Assembly: GCA_021780675.1 (NCBI GenBank)
Contig: JAJXYH010000020.1
Coordinates: 1 to 43,384 of the forward strand
Direction of reading: 5' to 3'
Length of the DNA stretch: 43,384 nt
Origin: a bacterium
GTDB lineage: Bacteria; Patescibacteriota; Microgenomatia; Levybacterales; UBA12049
Below, one piece after another: positions 10,032 to 17,548 of this stretch. The notes beneath the pieces were generated by a model. The model was not told the DNA's origin. It worked only from the letters and a program-made list of their open reading frames with translations, and ran no database searches. Every line of letters starts with the position of its first letter. Position 1 is the stretch's first letter. The position numbers were made by a program, and so were the translations under genes.

Positions 10032-10558
10032 AATTTTTTCATTAGAGCTTTTGCTCTGTTTATTCTAACAGCAACTGTTCCCATCGGTAATCTTAGTATA
10101 TCGGAAATTTCTTCATAAGATTTTTCCTCTAAATAAAAAAGCTCTAAACTTTCCGCATACTTAATGTCCATTTTATTTAAACAGTCCCTAACCATTTGTT
10201 TTACTAATTTTTCATCCAATTCTTTTTCTAAATCCGTATCGCCCTTAACGTCAAAATCCTCAATCATTGGAATTTCCTTTTTATATTTTTTAATTATATT
10301 CAAACTTTCGTTATGAACAATCCTGTAAATCCAGCTTGAAAATTTTTTCTTTTCGTTAAACCCGTTTAGATTTACAAATGTTTTTATAAAAGACTCCTGT
10401 ACTACGTCGGCTGCTCTATCTTTATCATTTATAAGGTAAGTTGCGTATCTTAATAATTTTCCCTCGTATCTATCTACAACTTCCGAAAAAGCCTCCTTTT
10501 CTTTAGTCCTTATAAAAACGACCAATTGTTCATCGCTTAAGTTTTTAACATTCTGCAT
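10013..10558 (-). CDS. ECF-type RNA polymerase sigma factor
   Basis: Sigma70 region 2 (DVVQESFIKTFVNL...FSSWIYRIVHNESLN) and region 4 (YEEISDILRLPMGTVAVRINRAKALMKK). Confidence 0.92.
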   Translation of the reverse strand: MQNVKNLSDEQLVVFIRTKEKEAFSEVVDRYEGKLLRYATYLINDKDRAADVVQESFIKTFVNLNGFNEKKKFSSWIYRIVHNESLNIIKKYKKEIPMIEDFDVKGDTDLEKELDEKLVKQMVRDCLNKMDIKYAESLELFYLEEKSYEEISDILRLPMGTVAVRINRAKALMKKLCHTKN

Positions 10559-10619
10559 ACCTTTATTTTAATACAATTTAATGTTGGTTTTTCTTTCATT
10601 TATTTAGGGTACGCTAAAA

Positions 10620-10637
10620 CCCCGAAAGTTTCCGGGG
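10620..10637 (-). terminator. Terminator-like hairpin downstream of the secreted protein gene
   Basis: CCCCG-aaagtttc-CGGGG; minus strand followed by TTTT. Confidence 0.55.
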
Positions 10638-10659
10638 CTTTAGTTTATGGTAATTAAAT

Positions 10660-11049
10660 TTACCATTGGTTTCGGTGCATACCCATTCCGCCTTGTTGGT
10701 ATCCGGAACCGTCGTGAAGTCCTAATCCAAGGTTTTGTCTAATTTGATTAGCTTCATGGATCCTCCCTTCTTCTGCTAACTGGTGTGCTTTTGCAAACTG
10801 CGCAAAATTATTCGCGTTTACAACCTGAGTAACCCTTCCTCTGCCATTCATCAGTTCGCTCCAAGCCACAAAGTCGTTTGATTCAAACGCTTTATCCATT
10901 AAAGCTTCGCGTTCCTGTGTATGATATGGTCCTTCAACAGTCGGGTCACCTCTGTATGCAAATGCGCTGTTTGTAGTACTTGCTGCTAAACCGCCTAAAA
11001 TTACGGTTGCAATTGTTAGCCCTAATAATGTTTTTTTCATGTTATTCAC
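10660..11049 (-). CDS. Secreted protein with signal peptide and Met/His-rich C-terminus
   Basis: MNNMKKTLLGLTIATVILGGLAASTTNSAFA signal; C-terminus QQGGMGMHRNQW; SD AAAGGAGGTGAATAAC. Confidence 0.75.
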   Translation of the reverse strand: MNNMKKTLLGLTIATVILGGLAASTTNSAFAYRGDPTVEGPYHTQEREALMDKAFESNDFVAWSELMNGRGRVTQVVNANNFAQFAKAHQLAEEGRIHEANQIRQNLGLGLHDGSGYQQGGMGMHRNQW

Positions 11050-11129
11050 CTCCTTTCTACTCTTAATACAACAGATGGGTTAAATTTCTTTCATATAAAT
11101 TACAATCTTATTAATGTTATAATAAACAA

Positions 11130-11696
11130 ATGGTAGACTGGCATAAACATCATTTTCGCTACGACGAAACTACAAGAAGAAAAAATCAAAATCCAAAAGA
11201 AATTTTAATATCAAACGGGTTGAAAAAAGACATGATCTGTATAGATTTAGGCTCCAATGACGGTTTTTTTACTATTCCGGCGGCAAAGATAGTTGGAAGT
11301 AAAGGAAAAGTTTATGCTTTAGATGTAAATAAGGAAGCAGTAAACGAACTTATACAAAAAGCAAAAATGGAAAATCTAACTAATATCAGCGCGAGTGTCG
11401 GCGAAGCGGAAAACTTTAGTCTTGAAAATGTAAAAGCGGATTTTGTTTTTTTGGGAATGGTTTTACACGATTTTTATAACCCTACCCTTTCATTATCTAA
11501 TGCCTACAAATCGCTAAAAAAGGGCGGCAAATTGGTTAATTTTGACTGGAAGAAAACAGATACTCTAATGGGTCCTCCGTTTGCAAAAAGACTAAGCGAA
11601 GAAGAAGTTTCCGGACTTTTGAAAAAAACCGGATTTACCAATATCGAAGTAAAAAGTTATTCCGATAACTACTATATAATTACTGCAAATACTTAA
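11130..11696 (+). CDS. Class I SAM-dependent methyltransferase
   Basis: CIDLGSNDGFFTIPAAKIVGSKGKVYALDVNKEAV; TGTTATAAT 6 nt before ATG. Confidence 0.88.
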   Translation: MVDWHKHHFRYDETTRRKNQNPKEILISNGLKKDMICIDLGSNDGFFTIPAAKIVGSKGKVYALDVNKEAVNELIQKAKMENLTNISASVGEAENFSLENVKADFVFLGMVLHDFYNPTLSLSNAYKSLKKGGKLVNFDWKKTDTLMGPPFAKRLSEEEVSGLLKKTGFTNIEVKSYSDNYYIITANT

Positions 11697-12196
11697 TTTT
11701 TATTTTTTAAAAATAAAATTGCTCCTCCAATAATTATTAGTGTTGAACAAACTAATGGAGTTATAATCGGTCCAACCCAGGCAACCGGAATTAAAAAATA
11801 AACATCCAAATCAAATATGCTTTTTGGCCAACCCACCAAAACCATAAGAAAAACGTAATAAAAAATATCCCAAAAACCAAAAGCTACAAGAAAAGCTCCG
11901 ATTCTTTGTTTAATATTAGTGCCCGAAAGATAAGCAACACATAAAAGCATAATAATCGTTGAAAATTCCCTAAAACTTTCTATGGTCGCAATATGGAAAT
12001 TAAGCAAAACGGGATTTTTAGGGGAAAGAAAAGCTATTGCATACAAATTTAAATAAACGGTTGCATTTTTAAGTGAGGCCAATCCGTAATTTGAAACAAC
12101 AGACGGATCAATAAGCTGTCTTAGATAAGTTACTACAATTGCTTCCAAGAGCCCGAAGGAAATTCCAAATACAATTATTGCAGTTAGCTTCTTCAT
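11693..12196 (-). CDS. Multi-pass membrane protein, unknown
   Basis: Hydrophobic segments throughout; TATAAT 6 nt before ATG. Confidence 0.7.
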   Translation of the reverse strand: MKKLTAIIVFGISFGLLEAIVVTYLRQLIDPSVVSNYGLASLKNATVYLNLYAIAFLSPKNPVLLNFHIATIESFREFSTIIMLLCVAYLSGTNIKQRIGAFLVAFGFWDIFYYVFLMVLVGWPKSIFDLDVYFLIPVAWVGPIITPLVCSTLIIIGGAILFLKNKN

Positions 12197-12511
12197 ACTC
12201 CGATTATAAACACCAAAAACTTATATTAACCTGAATTTTTTAAGCTATTTTTAAATAAAGATTTTTTTTGCTTGAAATATAAACCTTCTTGTAATAGAAT
12301 GGTAAATCTTATGCCAAAACTTGAAGCACGTTCTATGCCAATGGGACCAAATGAAATTAGAAAAATTATACCGGTTATGATTGGGGTTTCTGTAGAAACT
12401 GTTCAAAAGCCCGCAGCAATTACACAGGGTGAAAAACCAACATTACCTACAAAAATGACCGCAAATTTTCTGTGCGAATAAATTATTCCGCTTAACTTTT
12501 TAGAGGCAAAT

Positions 12512-12916
12512 TTAAGTTTTTTTAAGATCTAAGAGATAAAATTTCTGAATAAGTAAAATTAACACAAGTTCTAATATTCCTACAGAAAAATATAGAGTTT
12601 GCAAAACCGAAGACTTTCCAATAATATACATTTCGGTAAATATCCAAATAAGCAAACCAAAAGCGGCAATTGCACTAATTTCCAGTTTAAAAACTTTATT
12701 TTTTAAAGTTAAAAATCCTGCCAACAAATGCAGTCCCCCGACTACAAAAATTAAAATAAGTCCGGGAATTAAAAAGGATGTAAATGGTGAATTTTTTAAA
12801 TACGGAATTGGCATACCTAAACCGTTTGTCAAAACGAGCTGAACTCCACTTGATGCGGAAGTAATTCCTACGAAAATCTCCAAAATAATAAGTCCCCAAC
12901 TTAAAACTTTTTGCAT
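12512..12916 (-). CDS. Multi-pass membrane protein, unknown
   Basis: Four hydrophobic segments; TGCTATAAT 9 nt before ATG. Confidence 0.7.
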   Translation of the reverse strand: MQKVLSWGLIILEIFVGITSASSGVQLVLTNGLGMPIPYLKNSPFTSFLIPGLILIFVVGGLHLLAGFLTLKNKVFKLEISAIAAFGLLIWIFTEMYIIGKSSVLQTLYFSVGILELVLILLIQKFYLLDLKKT

Positions 12917-12981
12917 ACTTGGTTAATTATAGCATTTAAAGTTGCCCAAGCATAAGCTTAAAATTTATGTTACAATACATT

Positions 12982-13461
12982 ATGAGAGATTTTCAAAGAG
13001 GAAGACGAAACGACAGCCGAGGCGGCGGAGATTTTAGAAGAAGAGACTACGACAGACCCCAGGAAATGTTTAGAACAATTTGTAGTAACTGCGGAAAAGA
13101 TTGCGAAGTCCCTTTTAAACCAACCGGTGAAAAACCTGTTTATTGCAGGGAATGTTTTCAAAAAATGGGCGGAAACGGAAGAGACGATAGGGGTCCAAGA
13201 AGAGATAATTTTAGCAGAAGGCCGGAATTTGAAAGAAGAGACGACAGAAAAAGTGAACACTCAAGCAATGATCAGTTTGTGGCTTTAAATTCAAAACTCG
13301 ATAGAATCATAGACTTATTAACTCCAAAACAAGTACCCGTTGGGAAAGCTATCGAAGTAGAGACACCAGTTGAAACTTTAGCCGAAGTACCTGTTAAGGC
13401 AAAAGCAAAGCCAAAAAAGAAAAAAGTTGTAGCAGTCCCCGAAGAAACCCCGCAAGAATAA
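12982..13461 (+). CDS. CxxC-x17-CxxC zinc-ribbon protein with Arg/Asp-rich linkers and Lys-rich tail
   Basis: CSNCGKDCEVPFKPTGEKPVYCREC has exactly 17 residues between CxxC pairs; the track start at 12967 overlaps the promoter TGTTACAAT, so ATG 12982 preferred. Confidence 0.85.
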   Translation: MRDFQRGRRNDSRGGGDFRRRDYDRPQEMFRTICSNCGKDCEVPFKPTGEKPVYCRECFQKMGGNGRDDRGPRRDNFSRRPEFERRDDRKSEHSSNDQFVALNSKLDRIIDLLTPKQVPVGKAIEVETPVETLAEVPVKAKAKPKKKKVVAVPEETPQE

Positions 13462-13490
13462 AATTGCTTTATCACTTATAAGGTTCCATG

Positions 13491-14038
13491 CTAAATATAG
13501 TATACCTTAGACATACTAAGGGGGTGATAGACTTTGGATAAAATAGTTAAATATTTATATTTGTGAATGCGTAGTCGACTTGAAAAAAAACGTTGCCAAA
13601 ATATAAAAAGTTCAGTAATAAAAAAGAATTTTGTGTAATCCGTTGTACTTAAGTTCCCTACTTGATCTCTTAATAGTGATAAGTCTGAAATTAGTTTGTA
13701 ATTTACCACTGTTAAGTTATTTATTAACCAATCTTGTATTCTCAATATTTGTCGTATTTTGTGATCATTCACAATTTGAGGTTGACCAAAATTATGATCT
13801 TAAACAATACAGGTGTATTTAATCTCGTTGTGGTGACTTATATATTTAATAATTTTTACCCTATCTTCAAACGAAATATTATTACCCTTAATTATATTAA
13901 ATCCATTATTAAAGTTTGTATTTATAAACTCTTGAAACCTTTGCCGTTCTTCATCTGTCACAGTAACTAAAGTTACTAGTCTGAACTATTTCCGGAATTA
14001 GTATTAAAATCTCCTATTTCGTCAACTCTAATTAGCAT
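13491..14038 (-). pseudogene. Possible decayed gene with one in-frame stop and one frameshift
   Basis: Minus strand MLIRVDEIGDFNTNSGNSSD* (14038-13976), then in another frame GTG at 13961: MTDEERQRFQEFINTNFNNGFNIIKGNNISFEDRVKIIKYISHHNEIKYTCIV*(TAA 13802-13800), then same frame DHNFGQPQIVNDHKIRQILRIQDWLINNL... to TAG at 13491. Confidence 0.45.
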
Positions 14039-14142
14039 ATATTAGTATCAAAAAGCTCAATTATAATTTAGTTTTATCCTTGACTCAATGTCACACAATC
14101 TATGGTGAATGCAACAAAACTTTATTGTGTTAAACTAGTTGG

Positions 14143-14424
14143 GTGAAAAAAATTTATAAAGATCCATATTTTGTTTATATCGTTGAGTGTGCAGACGGCA
14201 CACTCTACACTGGGATTTCGAATAATTTGGTAAGAAGATTAAGACAGCACAATGGCGAAATAGTAGGAGGAGCATTTTACACTCAAAATAAAAGGCCAGT
14301 CAGATTAATATATAAGGAGGAGTACAAAACACACTTGGAAGCCGCAAGAAGGGAAATTGAAATAAAAAGCTGGACAAGAGAAAGAAAATTACTTCGGTTA
14401 GGCCTCAGTACTGCGGAAAAATAA
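14143..14424 (+). CDS. GIY-YIG nuclease superfamily protein (UPF0213-like)
   Basis: FVYIVECADGTLYTGISNNLVRRLRQHN...GAFYTQNKRPVRLIY; GTG start; TGTTAAACT 6 nt upstream. Confidence 0.9.
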   Translation: MKKIYKDPYFVYIVECADGTLYTGISNNLVRRLRQHNGEIVGGAFYTQNKRPVRLIYKEEYKTHLEAARREIEIKSWTRERKLLRLGLSTAEK

Positions 14425-14515
14425 ATTTTTCCTTGAAAAGAGAACTTGAGGTAAAATAACTTACCTGAAAGAACAAAATACAACTAATAGAAACTGTTTC
14501 TCAAGCCCTGGGTTC

Positions 14516-14656
14516 TTAAGGCTCGGGTTGGACTTGGAGTTGTTGATCCAAATTTAACTTCTTCACTTCTTTTCTAAAATGCATCATTACTAAAACCGGC
14601 ATGATAACTATTAATAATATTGCAATAACAACTAATACAAAAGTTATAAAAATCAT
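14516..14656 (-). CDS. Small single-pass membrane protein, 46 aa
   Basis: Manual translation MIFITFVLVVIAILLIVIMPVLVMMHFRKEVKKLNLDQQLQVQPEP*; ATG overlaps the TGA of the cupredoxin gene (ATGA). Confidence 0.6.
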   Translation of the reverse strand: MIFITFVLVVIAILLIVIMPVLVMMHFRKEVKKLNLDQQLQVQPEP

Positions 14657-15165
14657 TTAACTATAAGCGCTCCGACCATGCCTTTATCCGCATGTCCAGG
14701 GACCGTACAAAGGAATTTATATGTGCCCGCAGCATCTGCGGTAAAGACAATTGTATCCTGCTGCCCGGACTGAACTGTTTTGGTAGCAACATTTAAGTCG
14801 GTGATTGTTAAATTATGCGGGAATTTCCCGTTATTTTTAAAAGTTACTTCTACCTTATCCCCTTTATTTAGGGTAAGGGTTGAGGGTGTAAAAGCAAAAT
14901 CCGTTCCGGTAATTGTAACCTGTTTAACCTTTGTCATTACTTCCTGTTTTGCGGTAGCAGCCGGCCTGGAAGTTTCTTGCGTCTGGGAGGGATGTAATAG
15001 ACTTGATCCTTTAGATAGAAAGAAGAAATAACCGACAGAAATAAGAATAACAATGGAAGCGACAATTAAAATGATTAACCAGGGGGAATTTGATCTTTGA
15101 GGTGCAGTAAGATTTGTCTCATTTACATCTTCCATAGCTTTACAGATTTTAACCTCGAACGCCAT
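14653..15165 (-). CDS. Membrane-anchored cupredoxin (plastocyanin-like blue copper protein)
   Basis: TM helix then KVEVTFKNNGKFPHNLTI...GTYKFLCTVPGHADKGMVGALIV: His/Cys/His/Met type 1 copper ligands. Confidence 0.9.
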   Translation of the reverse strand: MAFEVKICKAMEDVNETNLTAPQRSNSPWLIILIVASIVILISVGYFFFLSKGSSLLHPSQTQETSRPAATAKQEVMTKVKQVTITGTDFAFTPSTLTLNKGDKVEVTFKNNGKFPHNLTITDLNVATKTVQSGQQDTIVFTADAAGTYKFLCTVPGHADKGMVGALIVK

Positions 15166-15254
15166 ACCTGTATGTAATCCAAATCACAATATTCAAGCAC
15201 TTTTTATAAGCAGTGTATTTTAGGCGTTTAATACAACTTGCGTTGCGCTGCACG

Positions 15255-15614
15255 CTATTGATAATTGGTGTATTTGAGGTGTTTGCCCTTTGCTTTTCTG
15301 ACAGGATATTTTTTCTCATTTTTTCGCATTTTTGCTTTAAAAGCCTTTTTTATATCAATATTAAAATCGTGTGCTATTAGTAATATCCAATATAAGCTGT
15401 CCGAAAGCTCCTCGCCTACTTCTTTTTTGTGTTTTATTAAATGTTCATCCATTTCTTCTTTTGTTTTCCACAAAAAATGCTCTAACACTTCCGATGTTTC
15501 TAAAGATAAAGCAACCGCTAAGTCTTTTGCATTATGAAATTGCTTCCAGTTTCTTTTATCCCGGTGCTTAATGATAATATCCGTTAATTCTTGTATATCC
15601 GACTTGGATTTCAC
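15255..15614 (-). CDS. MazG-like nucleotide pyrophosphohydrolase
   Basis: RNWKQFHNAKDLAVALSLETSEVLEHFLWK...EVGEELSDSLYWILLIAHDFNID; GTG start; TGTTATAAT 7 nt upstream. Confidence 0.88.
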   Translation of the reverse strand: MKSKSDIQELTDIIIKHRDKRNWKQFHNAKDLAVALSLETSEVLEHFLWKTKEEMDEHLIKHKKEVGEELSDSLYWILLIAHDFNIDIKKAFKAKMRKNEKKYPVRKAKGKHLKYTNYQ

Positions 15615-15666
15615 AAGGCGGATTATAACACAAAATAAATATGTGTTTCTGCTATAATTTAGCTTA

Positions 15667-17526
15667 ATGACGGCTAAAACTTTAATTGATATTTATATAT
15701 CGTTTTTTGAAAAAAACGGACATAAAAGAATTGCCAATTCTCCACTTGTTCCCGAAAACGACCCGACTACCCTTTTTACATCTTCGGGCATGCAGCCTTT
15801 AGTCCCATACCTTTTGGGAGAAGTTCACCCCGAGGGAAAAAGACTTGTAAATGTTCAGAATAGTTTTAGAGCGCAGGATATCGAGGAAATCGGCGATAAC
15901 CGACATAACACTTTTTTTAGAATGCTTGGCAACTGGAGTTTGGGGGATTATTTTAAGTCGGAGGAAATTCCCTGGCTCTGGGAACTTTTAACCGGACAGC
16001 TTAAACTTCCTAAAGAAAAATTATTTATTACGGTTTTTAAAGGCGATAAACAGGTAGAAAAAGACGAGCAGGCTTTTAAGATCTGGTCCGCTATTTTAGA
16101 AAAGGAGGGACTAAATCCCAAGGAAAGAATATCTTTTGGTGGCGTTGATAAAAATTGGTGGAGTCGAAGCGGAATTCCGGAAAACATGCCTGTTGGCGAA
16201 CCGGGAGGACCCGACAGCGAAGTCTATTTTAGATTCGATGATGTTAAACACGAAAAGGAATGCAAGGATAATCCGGTTGAATGTGAATGCGGAAAATACT
16301 TAGAAATTGCCAATTCTGTTTTTATGCAGTATCTAAAAACAGAGGACGGATTTAAACCTCTACCCAAACAAAACGTGGATTTTGGCGGCGGTTTGGAAAG
16401 GCTTTTGGCAGCAGTTGAGGAAAAATCCGATATCTTTAAAACCAGCCTTTTTACACCCATTATAAAAGCAATCGAAGATGAAACCGGAAAAGGTTATTTA
16501 CAAAATAAAAAACAAATGCAAATTATCGCCGATCATTTGGCGGGAAGCGTTTTTATAGCTGCGGCAGGGATTGTACCGTCCAACCGACAACAGGGATATA
16601 TTTTAAGAAGACTTTTAAGACGTTCCTTTGATAATTTTGAGGTTTTGGAAGGAGATAACATTTCTTTTGTTTTACAAAAAATAGTTGAACAATACGGGCA
16701 AACCGATGAAATCTTAAAAGAAAAATATGAAGAAATAAAAGGTGTTATTTTGGAGGAATTGGAAAAATACGAGAAAGTAAAAAAAGCTGCTAACGATTTT
16801 ATTATAAAAAAATACGGCAAGGGCGACGACAGCGCTAAGCCGGCAAGAGAAATTAAAGCAGACGATGCATTTATCCTTTATTCAACCCATGGCCTCTCCC
16901 CGACCCAAATAAGATCTTTAGGCTTTGTGTTTAGCGAAGCGGATTTTGCAGCTTTAATGGAAAAACATAAAAGCTTATCCAAAACCGCGTCGGCGGGAAT
17001 GTTTAAAGGAGGGCTTGCCGACCATTCTAAACTTACTATAATGGGGCACACAACCACCCACCTTTTACATAAAGCCCTAAGAGATATGTTTGGTACCGGT
17101 CTTCACCAGACTGGAAGCAATATCACAAACGAAAGAGTAAGATTCGACTTTAATTTCGACCGCATACTAACTGCCGAAGAGATGGAAAAACTGGAAAGTA
17201 CGGTTAATGAAAAAATAAAGGAGAATTTGCCCGTACACTTTGAAATAATGCCTTTGGAAAAGGCTAAAAACTTAGGCGCGATTGGCCTTTTTGATGAAAA
17301 GTATGCTAAAGACGTTAAAGTTTACTTTGTCGGAGGATCAGAAGGTTCTTCATCTGTGGACTCAGAACTACCTCGTACGCAAACTGCTTACTCGGTAGAA
17401 TTTTGCGGAGGGCCGCATGTTAATTTTACAGGCGAGATTAAAAGATTTAAAATAATAAAGGTAGAGAATATCGGAAAAGGGCAGAAAAGAATTTACGCAA
17501 AAATAAACTCTCAGCTGGAAGACTAG
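15667..17526 (+). CDS. alaS: Alanine-tRNA ligase, short form (619 aa)
   Basis: N-terminal class II motifs (FTSSGMQPLVPYLLG, SFRAQDIEEIGDNRHNTFFRMLGNWSLGDYFK, DFGGGLERL), editing HTTTH and CGGPH motifs; ends soon after the editing domain. Confidence 0.95.
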   Translation: MTAKTLIDIYISFFEKNGHKRIANSPLVPENDPTTLFTSSGMQPLVPYLLGEVHPEGKRLVNVQNSFRAQDIEEIGDNRHNTFFRMLGNWSLGDYFKSEEIPWLWELLTGQLKLPKEKLFITVFKGDKQVEKDEQAFKIWSAILEKEGLNPKERISFGGVDKNWWSRSGIPENMPVGEPGGPDSEVYFRFDDVKHEKECKDNPVECECGKYLEIANSVFMQYLKTEDGFKPLPKQNVDFGGGLERLLAAVEEKSDIFKTSLFTPIIKAIEDETGKGYLQNKKQMQIIADHLAGSVFIAAAGIVPSNRQQGYILRRLLRRSFDNFEVLEGDNISFVLQKIVEQYGQTDEILKEKYEEIKGVILEELEKYEKVKKAANDFIIKKYGKGDDSAKPAREIKADDAFILYSTHGLSPTQIRSLGFVFSEADFAALMEKHKSLSKTASAGMFKGGLADHSKLTIMGHTTTHLLHKALRDMFGTGLHQTGSNITNERVRFDFNFDRILTAEEMEKLESTVNEKIKENLPVHFEIMPLEKAKNLGAIGLFDEKYAKDVKVYFVGGSEGSSSVDSELPRTQTAYSVEFCGGPHVNFTGEIKRFKIIKVENIGKGQKRIYAKINSQLED

Positions 17527-17548
17527 CTAAATAGTAAAAGAAAAATTT

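Noticed and set aside
12272-12481. 69-aa plus-strand ORF
   Set aside because: No recognisable domain and no convincing SD or nearby -10 pattern; could be real but support is insufficient.
12967-12981. Upstream start (MLQYI) for the zinc-ribbon protein
   Set aside because: This segment contains the extended -10 TGTTACAAT; ATG 12982 fits the pattern of other genes.
13631-13970. Plus-strand ORFs 13631-13822 and 13734-13970
   Set aside because: Overlapping, AT-driven composition; minus-strand fragments in the same region look more coding-like.
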